Origin: Branchiostoma floridae
Taxonomy: Eukaryota > Chordata > Leptocardii > Amphioxiformes > Branchiostomatidae
Length of the DNA: 64,000 nt
Assembly: GCF_000003815.2 (NCBI RefSeq)
Contig: NC_049993.1
Coordinates: 2,808,358-2,872,357 of the forward strand
Direction of reading: 5' to 3'
Positions 37,409 through 49,714 of this stretch are shown here, in pieces. The translations under genes were made by a program, and so were the position numbers. The notes below the pieces were generated by a model. It was not told the origin of the DNA. It searched no databases and saw only the letters and a program-made list of their open reading frames with translations. Numbering within the stretch: position 1 is the stretch's first letter; each line of letters starts with the position of its first letter.

Positions 37409-37570
37409 GGGTAGATCTTAATGAACAGTCCCGGACTATCAGCCCGCAGGACAATCTTGTGAACAGGTAAAGGTTCCGGTATTCATATCGGGTTGATCTT
37501 GAGGAACAGACCCGGACTATCAGCCCGAAGGACTATCTTGTGAACAGGTACAGGTTCCGGTATTTATAAC
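37409..37570 (-). repeat. Two extra 81-bp copies of the P450 3' coding end
   Basis: Units at 37409-37489 and 37490-37570 repeat the last 27 codons of the P450 (37571-37651), which encode PEPVPVHKIVLRADSPGLFL and KINP. The period is exactly 81 nt, so the reading frame is preserved. Stop codons at the unit ends separate the units from the gene. Confidence 0.9.
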
Positions 37571-38042
37571 GGGTTGATCTTCAGGAACAGACCAGGACTA
37601 TCAGCCCGCAGGACAATTTTGTGAACAGGTACAGGTTCCGGCAGGGTGTCGTCAGGAGTCAGACAGAACCGCTGCAGGATCAGCGCTACAGCTGTCTTCA
37701 ACTCGTTCATGGCGAAGTGCTGTCCGATACAGTTCCTGTGGGAAGAGAAATATAAAATGTACAGTACATGCAACACGTCTGGTTAATGAAATAGGTAACT
37801 AGGAGCTTGAGATCTACAGTTTTACAGATAAAGGTATTATGTGTCTCATCTTAAAGGCCTCAAGTGTGTCAAAAACTTTTTAAAATAGGCAGCTTCATAC
37901 CTGAATATTGATTGCAGTGCAAAATCAATCCTACTGTTTTTAGCTAATTGAAATTTAATGCTTAGCTCAAATTAGTAGAACTCTAATTAATAGCAAATAA
38001 AACAAATTTTACAATGGAAATATAATTGAGCGTACAGCCTAC

Positions 38043-38125
38043 CGTGGCCCTGCCGAAAAAGGAAGGAATGCGTATGGATGGCGATCAGTCGAATTCTCCG
38101 GTGAAAAGCGATAAGGGTCATATTC
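38043..38125 (-). pseudogene. P450 exon before the haem-Cys exon
   Basis: It encodes EYDPYRFSPENSTDRHPYAF and then LPFSAGPR. The haem-ligand motif FSAGPRNCIGQ is completed across the next splice (CG/G). The sequence itself is intact. Confidence 0.88.
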
Positions 38126-38394
38126 CTAACAGAAAATAATGCTACTACGTTAATGCATTAAAGCATACCAACTCAACAAAATAACATAACCTTAACAGTT
38201 CTTATCTGTAACATACATTTTGATTGAGCAGAGCCTAACAAAATTTCTGTCAACAATGGGTCTTTGTCCATTCACACTTTGAATGCTTTTCCGTGAATTG
38301 TTTTCAAAAGGAAAGTGAACGTGACACAGGGAAATAATGTTAATTCTGTAAATACATAAGGCAAGTTAGTCGAATAATAAGATAATGCTAGGAT

Positions 38395-38600
38395 GCCCTT
38401 GTGAAGTGACACTTTGAACTGATTCCCTCACTTCAGCCAGGTGAAAATGGCTACCTAGCATCGGTTAGGGGCGTCCCTCGTACAGGACGTTAAATGGAGG
38501 TCCCGTGAAAGGAGGGTCACTCCATAAGTACGTTAAAGAACCCACAACACTTATTGGAAAAGAGTAAGATCCCTTCCTGGTGTGAGTGGTGGATCAAATG
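38395..38600. repeat. SINE-like dispersed sequence in a P450 intron
   Basis: 'GGACGTTAAATGGAGGTCCC' and 'TACGTTAAAGAACCCACAAC' resemble conserved core phrases of repeats widespread in marine invertebrates. This is recalled similarity; no second copy was seen in the window. Confidence 0.35.
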
Positions 38601-39393
38601 AATTTGGCTATATAGCAATGTACTCTTTAGTACAAACTTGGTATGTTACGTAGTGACGGTTCACCGAGTTTGCGAGATAAGCTAAAGTTGCCTATATATA
38701 AAGGCGCCCATCTCCATTTTAATAGCCCTGTGACCACACAAGATAAACAAAAAAAACAAACCTCGGGTCTATCCCAAATGTTAGGATTATGGTGCATACG
38801 CTGCAAACCGACGAAAATGGTCGTTCCTGAAAAAGTAACAGGAGAAATTCATTCTTGTAGGTTCTAGACGTTAAAAAGCGTTAAGCAACAATTTTGCATG
38901 TTAGTCGCTTTTTGCTACTATCATGCACTAGCAATTAGCATTTGGGCTTATATAGTAAACGTTCTCGAATGTTAGACATGAAAGAAAAAATCCTAAAGCA
39001 TAGAATCTCCTGTGTCATTCTACACGAAGAACGTGCAATTGAAAATGCCATTGGTATCCGTGGTCATGTTTGTAATGTTTTCTAAACTAAGAAAATGAAG
39101 TCATTAAAAAGATTCAATCTTCGACGAACAAAGCACATAATGCGTTCCTTTGCACCAGAAGTCTTACCACGTCACATCCGGTCTCCCCTGCAACACTTCC
39201 TGTGCCTCCTTCCGACACTTCTCCTGATGTCCCGGATGTCGTGCCAGACAGTACAGGGTCCAGGCCAGCCCGCTGGCTGTGGTGTCGTGTCCCTCAAACA
39301 TGAAGGTGTCCACCTCGTCACGGATCTCAGCATCAGTCAGGCCGTTACCGTCTTCATCCTGAACATGATACAGGGGTGGGTACATTTAAACTA

Positions 39394-39515
39394 CAGTACA
39401 GGGTCCAGGCCAGCCCGCTGGCTGTGGTGTCGTGTCCCTTAAACATGAAGGTGTCCACCTCGTCACGAATCTCGGCATCAGTCAGGCCGTTACCATCTTC
39501 ATCCTGAACATGGTG
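39394..39515 (-). pseudogene. Truncated duplicate of the P450 I-helix exon
   Basis: It repeats the 5' part of exon 39168-39358, including the acceptor, 145 bp upstream in gene sense. It encodes [20 protein letters not shown] and ends at TLY without a donor. GAG (Glu) of FEGHDTT is AAG (Lys) here (FKGHDTT). If spliced in, it would insert an unmatched half exon. Confidence 0.85.
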
Positions 39516-42002
39516 AAAGTGGCTACACTTTGAGTCGAAGTATTCAATAATGTTTCATTCTAGGCGTAAGCTATGTAAATATCATTTTTTTTACTGATTT
39601 TACGCTCAAGTCAACACATTTCATGCATAGCACTTTTGACCACAAAAGTTACAAACGGAATTTTGAGCACATATCCCTGTTAGTAATATAAGGAAAGCCT
39701 GAGTTAAAAAGCTATGGAATTGCTTTCCCACTGATACAATGCACTCAAGGAAATCAAATTGATTAATTTGTTAGAAACGATGGGAATGCATGCATGCTTA
39801 TACTTGGAATCACAGCACTAATATTGTTTTTGCATTGCCATGAAAATAGTGTGGAAGAAAATAACTTAAAACCAAATACCTTTGCCATCAGTAATATGTC
39901 GAGAAAATCCAGATATTTTTGTCGCCGAGTTGTCTCAGTGCTGGACAGATTGTCAAGAGCTTTTTTCCGTTACTGAATTATCTTTTCGGAAAATTGATGA
40001 ACCTCCTTGCATGCTTTCTTATACCTGTAGCATCATAGCCATATGACACACATGTATGAATAAGCCATATGTAATAATCGAACTCGAAATCATGTTTGTT
40101 TCAAGGGACAGTCGAGAAGTAAATAAATGTCATTAATACCAGAGCAAGGTCATTTTGTGTTTGAAATGAAATTTGGCAATTATTAAATTACGTATCTCAA
40201 TAATTTTTTAGATATCTTAGAGGGACTGAGTTGACTTCAATGCATTTATAGTATTCTACTGATAATTTACTCTCATTATTACATCCAATGTATGAATCGC
40301 AAAGAAACAATCTGATATTTCAGTCTATTGCCTTTTTGCAAATTTTGCCTTGTTTTTCTTGTCTTTCTTAACTCTTGTGTACACATTTTATAATATGAAG
40401 ATTTTCAAGAATGAATAAGAAAAATACATTGAGAATTCTTCCCATTAAAATTCTCTTTCTCAGAGAGAAATTACGTTCAAGAATTTGTAGAGTTTAAAGT
40501 CAAAATTTCTCTTGATTTCTTGTTATTTAAAAGAAAACATTAGAAACTTTTACTTCAAGAGTAGTCTTACTTCAGGTAAAATGCTGCAAGAAAAAATCTT
40601 AAATCATGCAAACTGCTTTTCTTAAAAAAAATCAAAGGTTTTTGCGTTCAAGAAAGTTTTTTTCTGATTATAGGAAAAAACAAAACAAAGAAGAAAGGCA
40701 GTTAAGGTAGGGGAAGCCATTTTATGGACTTGCTGTGATAGCAATAGCATACCTTTATGGCTCTCTTTCGTACAATGTGTTAATATATCTTTACCATTTA
40801 CTTGAAACTTTACACAGCACGTCACAATATCTTGTATCTTCGTAATGATAGTAAACCCAATCTTTGTTACGCAAAACTTGTTGTTGGAAAGGAAATGGAA
40901 TAATCGAATGCACATGTCATATTGAATAAAAATGTGTTTTATCATCCTCTTTGTTTATGTTTATTGTTTGATTTTGTCGCCTTCCTGAATCTTACTCATA
41001 TGTAACGCAGAATAATTCCTGAAACAGTGTCATGCTGTAAACCGTACATAACATCATTATGCATTCTATTATAGTATTGAATAAGTCTTTCGCTACCGCT
41101 TGTTGTATTGTGCACTTCAGCAAGCAACAGCGACAACGTGTGATACAATACCCCTACATTGACCAAGATGAAAGAATGTATGATACCTTTTGCCGGATGC
41201 TGAGTTGTAGTAGATGAAGTCACTCACAAAAGCCATCAAACCCTTGGCTCTGGACATGACCAGCGCAGAAAGCTCATGAACTACAGAGATGTAGCTATTG
41301 AACGTCTTCCTGTGGATAAAAATGATTTCATTGTAAATAAAAGATGTACAAGAGAGTACTGAACCGCAAAAGCACACATGATGAAGCCTTAAAACGTATC
41401 TTTTGGCAAATTTCTGACTCGCATTGTAAAAAAACATGATCCTTTCTTGTTATATTAAGTACAATGTATTATTTTCTGTCTGATGTGATTTTCCTTTGCT
41501 TTTCATTTGTACTTGATTTCTCTCTGTAAAATATGTATGCTTTTTTATGTAAGGGGTAGCGTCAAAATAAGTCTTGCACTTGAGTGCGCCCCCTTTTGTC
41601 ACTCTGTATTTCTGTTTAAATGTTTGAATAAAAAAAAATTAAAAAAAAAACATGAGGATGCCATGAGTTTGTAAATGATGGGCGGTATAAGCGTCTTTGC
41701 AGTTTTCACCAATTGTTGACATGCATTGTAAAATTCGCACACATAAGGTCGGCTATGGAGGCAGTATAAACGTTTTGGCACTTTCAAAAAAATCACTGAC
41801 TTACAATGTAAAAAACACACATGAAGAAGCCTTGAGTATGGATACAGAACTTTCATCTTTTGACAAACTGCTGACACGCATTGTAAAAAAAATACACAAA
41901 AAGAAGTCTATATTATATAGACGGCGGGCGATGTAAACTTCTTTACACGTTTGACAAATTACTGACGTCACGCATCAACGAGGGCATATGCACTTAAAAT
42001 GA

Positions 42003-42556
42003 ATGATCTATAAATATCATATAGCNNNNNNNNNNNNNNNNNNNNNNNNNNNNNNNNNNNNNNNNNNNNNNNNNNNNNNNNNNNNNNNNNNNNNNNNNNN
42101 NNNNNNNNNNNNNNNNNNNNNNNNNAGCAATACACACAATAAAGTAAGGGATTTGCAGGCATTGGCCAATCAAAAGGAGCGAAACATATACCATAGCAGA
42201 GGATACAGATTGCAAGGGGGAAATGGCTCCTTCTGTAAACATTGGTAATGATACTTGTTGTTCTATAAAGCCAAAGACTGCAGTGCTTCGAATATTTTCT
42301 GTCGAAATTTTGGTTTCAAAATGCAATCTGTAATCTCCTTACAAATGTATGTACCAAAGAACAAATGTGAATTTTCAGAAATTCGACAACACAATTCACA
42401 CGCAAGGGAGTACCAAGGGATCTATGCGTCATACAGGAGTTTGCAAGTTTGGGTAGGCTTCGCTTCGCTCACTCGGTGGTTTCATTAGGTGGTTATAGCA
42501 AAGGACCAGGCGTTACACCTCGGGGTATATACACCTCGGGGCGGGTCATTAACCCT
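42003..42556. mobile_element. Single copy of the ATTATCATATAG-bounded element, with gap
   Basis: It shares with 5033-5735 the blocks 'GGCCAATCAAAAGGAGC', 'AAAGCCAAAGACTGCA', 'CAAATGTATGTACCAAAGAA' and the terminal GCGGGTCATTAACCCTT. It lies in the P450 intron between exons 42701 and 41309. Its inner end is hidden by 100 N (42026-42125). Confidence 0.7.
42026..42125. other. Assembly gap (100 N)
   Basis: The gap sits just after ATATCATATAGC, the inner terminus of a palindrome-prone element. Confidence 0.98.
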
Positions 42557-43146
42557 TAATTGACGTTTGTTCACCTGTTGTTTTATTTTGGAATAGATAC
42601 GCACAATTAAGTCTTCTACTTGACTCTACACACTGACATTCGCAACTAAGGCTGAATCTTAAGACAGTTAGTTTGAAAAAAAAATCTCGTTCTGTGTTAC
42701 CTTTTCTGACAGCCGGTGTCCTGACTGAGAGCACACTTCAGCATACTGTCCAAAGTCATCAGGCTGACGTGTTGAAACACATCTATGGAGGTGCCAGCCC
42801 CAGACTCTTCCCAGTTTTCCTTTCATCGGATGGTAGAAAAAAAATAAAAATAAGAATATGTGAAGAAACAAAAATGCAGAATCTTATATCAACGTGTATC
42901 ATGTATGCCCTACTCTATGTGGTTAGTAATTTTTGTTCAACCTTCCTGACCGCGAAGATTTCATAATAAAATCATTTTTGCCAATTTTTTTTATTGCCAC
43001 GCTCGTATCAGTTTTCGGGTTCCCAAATAGTTTCACCCATATAACTGAAGGTACGTGACCTAATGTACTAAAATAAGACTTTAAATTCAGTATGTTGATG
43101 TTCAATCAATAGATACATTGGTTGAAATTGACCAAAATAATTCTTA

Positions 43147-43578
<432 letters not shown>

Positions 43579-44785
43579 CTACATCAACATAGGCTACTAT
43601 CTGAGTGAGCTATTCAATTCAAACAGTCTTGAAATACGTCGTAACCTACGAATTTCTATTTGCACATACAATCAAAAGAATTCAAAACAAGAGATTGTGG
43701 AACTCTGTCAATTTATGTCACGTATTATAGGCTCCGGTGAATCATTCAGAAGGTTATAAGATTGTGTATGCCTTTTAATGTTCTGTTCGACATAATATTG
43801 TAGTTGATTGTACATCCGGTGATATCAGTATTCAATCTTTGTTACAAAAGACAGAGGAATAATAAAGCTTCGAAAGAACTAACCGAGCCAGGGTCGTAGT
43901 AGGCCGTAAACTCGTTCATCCTTCTTATCTGTTAAATAATTATGAAAAAAAATATGAATAGCCTTAAAGAAATTGTCTAAACATTTAGAAAAATTCCTCC
44001 CAAAATTTGTATCGACGAAAGATGGAATAACAATTACAGTTACTTTCCCTGTAAATGTAACTGTTTTTAAACAGACGATCAAGAACTGAAATTTAGATTG
44101 ATACATGTTTCGTACACGAACGAAACAGGCTTCGTATTTGAAGAAACTACAGATATCAATGTTTAAAGAGCTGACCTGGCCGTTGTAGTACCGCCTTAAT
44201 GTAGTCCGGGTGATGAACCGACAGTGAACTATCTAGCGGACCATTCATGTAGATGCACACGTGTGGATATCGGATTGCAAATTCTAGAAAAATCCTTTCG
44301 AATTCCCGTTCACCCTTTGCGAACTGTAAAATACAAAAACAAACAAACACGAAATCATATCTTTGTAAGTTTCTTGAAAAAAGGTTATAAAACAGTAAGT
44401 ATTGCACACATTGCGTATCAGACTCTTGGTCACATGTCATTCTTAATGTTCACTTCCTGCCGGCTCGCCAAGGAAATTTGGGCACAGGCAGACTCAACCT
44501 TCGCATTCTGCTAGTCTACCGTTATCACACACAGCCCGTGAACAAACATGGACCCTAACCATAGGGATCCATCTAATATGAATATAACCCAGGACAAACA
44601 GGTTGAAAGCAATATCTCAGTTTCCACCACGAAGCCAATATGGACTTTATCTTAGCATGGTGTACGTGGCACATAAAACACGACAATTAAGCTAGGTAAT
44701 TGAAAAATCTTAACTTCATTATCGACAGAACTGTGCTAATATGAATCTTTACATGTACTAAGTTGTATATAGCCTATTATGTCAT

Positions 44786-44990
44786 ACCTGTGACGCGAAA
44801 ACGTTCGATACGGGTGTTCCGCACCGCGCCATAACTTCCGTATCGCACATAACAGGTTCGAAAGGCGTATCACACAGGTTTTCTTCGAGTAAATCGAACC
44901 ATTTCGAACGGGCCGAATACGACACGGTTGGCAATTCGAATACCGATTCGGACGTTGGAACATTGCTGTTGCAACACGAGGGCACTAAAT
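44786..44990 (-). CDS. Unidentified short open frame within P450 intron 1
   Basis: About 65 open codons follow a TAA and run to an intron-like GTATGA donor. The peptide includes VPTSESVFELPTVSYSARSK and WFDLLEENLCDTPFEPVMCD. The DNA is unusually rich in TTCGA/TCGAA and GC compared with the flanks. No family is recognised, and no acceptor with good phase to the P450 was found. It could be a mobile-element fragment. Confidence 0.2.
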
Positions 44991-45059
44991 TTGTTAAACT
45001 TCTGGCGCATTTCGCATCAAAACATGAGTTTTCTCAGGTGGGTATGACATAAATAAAAT

Positions 45060-45129
45060 ACAACACGGTGTATTCCGCATCACCCTCGGTCCCTTCGGCC
45101 GTCGGGTGATACGGATTACACCGTGTTGT
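45060..45129. repeat. Near-perfect 70-bp hairpin
   Basis: ACAACACGGTGTATTCCGCA pairs with its complement ending ACACCGTGTTGT. The loop is centred on CGGTCCCTTCGGCCG. It lies in the first P450 intron. The style resembles the hairpins at 3919 and 5553 but the sequence differs. Confidence 0.85.
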
Positions 45130-45181
45130 ATAATATATGTATACCATGAAGAGAAGCCTTGCAAGTTTTACTACAATCTCC

Positions 45182-45248
45182 TGACGTCCTGGTAGGCACC
45201 AACCGTCGAATACCTCGAATACAAACAACAACAGCGATCGCTCGTATT
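45182..45248. repeat. Left arm of an inverted repeat around P450 exon 1
   Basis: 'TGACGTCCTGGTAGGCACC' and 'AAACAACAACAGCGATCGCT' recur inverted at 45804-45870, about 85 percent alike over 67 bp. The coding exon 1 (45401-45604) lies between the arms. Confidence 0.75.
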
Positions 45249-45803
45249 CATTGTTACACATGAGTGAAGTGAGGCGGAAGTTTGTGTAAAGTCCCGGGAC
45301 CTCTAGGTTCCGAGTGCAACACTTGTACTCTACCAGTTATAATTACGCCGCACACGACGCCAAAAAATGGCTTATTAAAAACCAAGAAAATATGACTTAC
45401 AAAGACCAGGTGTCCCAGGAGCCAGTGTGCCCCTGGCGGGGTTGGGAAGTCCTTCTTCAGCGCCCTCAACACTCTGAGTTTCCGCTGAACAACACACGCA
45501 ACCTTTAGCAGTAGTGCCACAACTACAGCCAACAGACACAACCCAGCGGCTGTGGCTATGTTTGAGTGTAAAAATGCGGTCTGGTGGAAGTTACCAGTCG
45601 ACATCGCTGTTGGGGACTAGAAACGTCAGCAGTGAGCAAGAAGCCGCCAGAAATTATCTTAATCTGTTCAATTTCTGAGTTAACCTGTCGTTTAACACAC
45701 GTACGCCCCCAAAACAAACTGACCTACTTGACTAATACAACAATGGCGGAACACGAGACGGTTCAAAGGTCACAGGTTAGGTAAAGCCGACGAGTCGATT
45801 ACA

Positions 45804-45870
45804 TAATACGAGCGATAGCTGTTGTTGTTTATATCCGGGGTATTCGAGGGCCGGTGCCTACCAGGACGTC
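45804..45870. repeat. Right arm of the inverted repeat around P450 exon 1
   Basis: It is the reverse complement of 45182-45248 with about ten mismatches. It lies 200 bp upstream of the P450 start codon, so it may overlap the promoter. Confidence 0.75.
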
Positions 45871-45903
45871 ATTGGAATTGATATTCAAATAAACTGATCA
45901 AAA

Positions 45904-47697
45904 CTAGAAAGGACGAAATTTGCTTGAGAGCAACTACAGCATATTTCAGCCATCTCCCTCACGCAACAATAGGCCTTGAGGTCGTTGACCCCTTTGGTCA
46001 TTGGAAAATGACACCAAAATTCCCAAATATATCATTTTAAAGTGTTCCATGCCAAAAATTATACACGAGTCATTTGAATAAATATCTAGAGCACCATTTA
46101 CCAAATTTCGGGTCATTTGGTTGTAAAACGAGGGAACAGGAGCCAAAAATGTTCAATTTTTGTCAAAAAATGGCCATAAAATCGCAGTATTAAGCATTAT
46201 GTTGTACTGTATGGGAAAACTGTTATTGAATTCATGTGCACATAATTGAAGGGCACTTTTATACCAAATTTCAGGTCATTCGGTTGTAAAACAAGGGGAC
46301 AAGAGGCAAAAATGTGCTTTTTTTTGTCAAAAAATGGCCAAAAATCGCAAAGTTAAGCATTTTGTTGTACCGTATGTCAAAACTGTTCTTAAATCTGGAT
46401 GGACATATGATCAGGGCACCTCTGTACCAAATTTCATGTCATTCGGCTGTAATGCCAGCGTACATTAGCCCAAAATATACATAAAAATAAACAAAACCTC
46501 AATAAAATCATTTTAACCCTCAAGCACCCGACCTTTTTTTGCGACAAAAATGACCGAGTGGGGTCCAAACGGACCCCAAAATGTTTTGTTAATAAAATCT
46601 CAGTACCATTTCTTACCGGCGATCATTGTATATACATTGCTTTGTCAATCTAAGAGGAATGTTTTGAGATGTTAAGGTGTTGCTAATTCCAACTCATTAT
46701 CATAATTTATGCAAAAGTTCAGAAGGACCACGTTTTGCACTAAACCTATTCCGACCAGATAGGGGAGTTTTGAGGCTCTCAGCAACATTTATGTCGCATA
46801 ACTCATGAACGGATAGAGCTAAAGCTACAAAACTTGGTAATTTATCACAAAATATTGTTCGCAAAAGTTTTTAGTCAATAAAGTAAGTTTATCATTTTTG
46901 GGGGTTGCCATGGCAACCATAATCTAACAGGGATATTTTTGCCAAAATTTGACAATTTCAATTTAAACATGGTCTTCTTGGTAAACTACACCTGTTTTCT
47001 GACAACAATTAAATTCTATGAAATTCAATGTAATTTTCATGACTTGAAATTTATAATTTATGCTAATTTCATGACGTCATTGGTAAAAATTCAATATGGC
47101 CGCCCTGATTAGGTAAATGACGTCATAATGTCGTCTCATTACATGTTGATGACACAGAAATTTTTGTGAGGATTAAGGTTTACATTCTTATTGTCATCTA
47201 AAAGTTTGGTAGTCATACTATAAGTGGTTAAGGAGTTAGCCTCCAAAGTTTGTTTTAAAAACTGCACATTTTTGCTGGGGTCCGTTTGGACCCCAGAGGG
47301 ACTGAACACAAACTTTCTTTATAATTTCAACATTATTGTACCAATCTTTGCGAAAACTTAGGAAAAGGTATAAGATATATTGACTGACAAAGTCACGGAA
47401 GGATTTTTTCTTCAGATCAAAAATGTTTAAATGGCACTTCAAAATGTACGCCTGGGGTCCAAATGGACCCCACTCGGGTGTTTGAGGGTTAAAGGCAGAT
47501 ATGAAAAAAATGAAAAAAAAAAACACCTGAGGGTATTGGCTTACTCTACCTTTGTGCCAAATTTCAAGTCAATCGGTTAAAAAACGGCGGAGTTGATTCA
47601 ATTTAAAGATTTGACAGGAGAAAGAAAGAAAGAAGAAAGAAACATTACGAATACAATATATTTCACCATACCTATGGTATGGCTGAAATATAATTAC
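45904..47697 (+). repeat. Dispersed repeat family A, copy 2, interrupted
   Basis: It has the same 5' end (AACTAGAAAGG) and 3' end (CACCATACCTATGGTATGG) as 2236-3917 but lacks the 115-135-bp array. It is split at 46513 by a TTAA-flanked element, and the family resumes at 47493. Confidence 0.75.
46517..47488. mobile_element. piggyBac-like MITE nested in repeat A, 972 bp
   Basis: The termini CCCTCAAGCACCCGA and TCGGGTGTTTGAGGG are inverted, with TTAA on both sides (46513-46516 and 47489-47492). Just inside, GGGGTCCAAACGGACCCC is a palindrome mirrored at the other end. Parts of the interior are inverted relatives of 34749-35638 ('GTCGCATAACTCATGAACGG'). The uninterrupted host sequence is visible at 3710-3735 and, inverted, at 58420-58440. 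No transposase. Confidence 0.8.
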
Positions 47698-49635
47698 TGG
47701 TTAATATGTAAATCAATCGTTTGACAACTTACACTTGATTTTTGCCTAACACTTCGTCACCGTGACATCATCGGGATCGCTTGAATGCGGATGACATCCG
47801 AGCGTATCAAGTTTCGTCCGATAGAATGAAAGGCTTTGAAAAAAGCAGGAGATGTTTACTTTTAATAAACCATGTCTGCCAAACCCAATTCAAAAGTTAA
47901 AAAAACGTAAAATTCTGCGGCCTTATACTTTAGCAAATGATTTTTACATTTACATCTGGTGTATGAATTGTGCTTGTTATCAAAAGTGCAAATAAGGTCT
48001 TCATTTACATGAATTATATTAGTTGATCATCTCCTGCACCCAGATAACAGACGTACGCAATCTATGTACAGAAATAAGGCTTTAATAGCATTTTATGAAA
48101 ATTTATGCAAATGAGGTCTGCATTTGCATAATCAATGCTCATTAATGTTCACCTGCACAAAACTTCCAAATGCCAAGAAATTATTAGGATTATAGTATTT
48201 TCTCATTGATTGTTTGCGTAATATTTATCTCTCAACATTCTTCTCTTTCTTATTTACTATTTTACATGTTGCAATAGTACTATAATGGCACACAGTGGGT
48301 TAGACAATTTCCTCCTTAATTATGCAAATTCGATTCTATTACGGTGGTGGTCGTGGTGTTTCGAACCCACCCCTAGGACCACGTATCTTTGAAATGGCTT
48401 GGGCTACGATCATGAAATTTCCAGGGAATGAAGCACTTGTAGCGTTTTATTTTTTCTGTAATTTCCGTTTCGTTTCACGCAATATGGCGTAGTTATGACG
48501 TAATAATGCATTTTTTTGCTGAAAAGTCTAAATAGGGAATTTTTTTATAAATAAAGGTATTAAGCAAAACGTTAACTAATAAGAGTATCTTGTTGATATC
48601 TAAAGTATATCAGTCTCTGTTGCCAATGACGACGGCATTGATACCCTGTACGTCGTTAAGTTACGTCATATATCCACCATGTTGGATCGGCAATCTTGAA
48701 TATTCCAAAATAATTTTTTTTCTACATATAACCTCACAACCTCACAATTCCAAAACCCAAATGAAAGTATACTATAACTTATAACTTATATAAGTTTAAC
48801 GTTCATATGAATGTGTTTTGTAACAAAAAGTAGATATGTCGACGGAATATGAGTAAATGTAACCTGATTTTACTATTGCTAATGGCATGGTCCGCCAGCT
48901 TGCATTTTGACCAATGATGTTATCAAATTAGCATAAATCATGAATATCTAATTATAGATGTAACACAAAATAAAATTATACAGGTCATTTTGGTTTGGAC
49001 CCCACTAGGTCATTTTATACGCAAAAAAATGTCGGGTGTGACAACAACTTTGGATTTAAGCATGTTAGAAGGGATAAACTTTGGACTTAACCATAAGAAC
49101 CCAAAACCTTCTGTCTAATATTAGTTAGTTTGTATTCTAAGAATTATAGATAGACAATATGTCACTGATTACCCTATACGTACATACATTCTGTCATATA
49201 GAATGGTTTGTAATGTCTAGAAAATCATATTTAAATGGGTCTATGGGAATGTGACAATAGCTTTTACATAATGCCCGATACGTAAATGTATCATGAATGA
49301 TAATATGGTTAATAATATCTTTACATACTTTTGCGCATAACTGCATATCTATAACTATATACTTTTACATATTTCTGTTTGCGAACAAAGTGTATTTGAC
49401 TGATTTTATGATTCTAAAGAAACAAGCATACATTGGAGTATTATTAGGTGCACAAAATAAATCAAATATATGATGTTAATTAGATTATTTCCTACGCGCA
49501 TAAAATACCATATAGCTGATAAAATCTGATTCAAAGATGAAGTGTCATTTTGAACACAAACTAAAACTACACACCCAAATTATCGAGAGTAAACTGTGTA
49601 AAGATCTACAGAAAGTAATAATACAAAGTAATAAT
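47698..49635. other. Intergenic, with repeat fragments only
   Basis: At 47940-48320 lie 'ATTTGCATAAT'-rich fragments like the distal part of family B. At 48480-49040 lies a diverged relative of the TTAA MITEs, its right end GGACCCCACTAGGTCATTTT mirroring the left inner end at 46550. No gene was recognised. Confidence 0.5.
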
Positions 49636-49714
49636 TTAACTAGAATACAGTTCTTCTGTTGTTACTTTATAAGCAATCGTTACACATTGAACGAATGATG
49701 CAATGTTAGCAGGT

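Noticed and set aside
40980..41186. Extension of P450 exon 41187-41309 to an alternative donor at 41157
   Set aside because: The donor at 41186 gives the right phase and joins directly to YKKACKEVH in the next exon, matching the family pattern.
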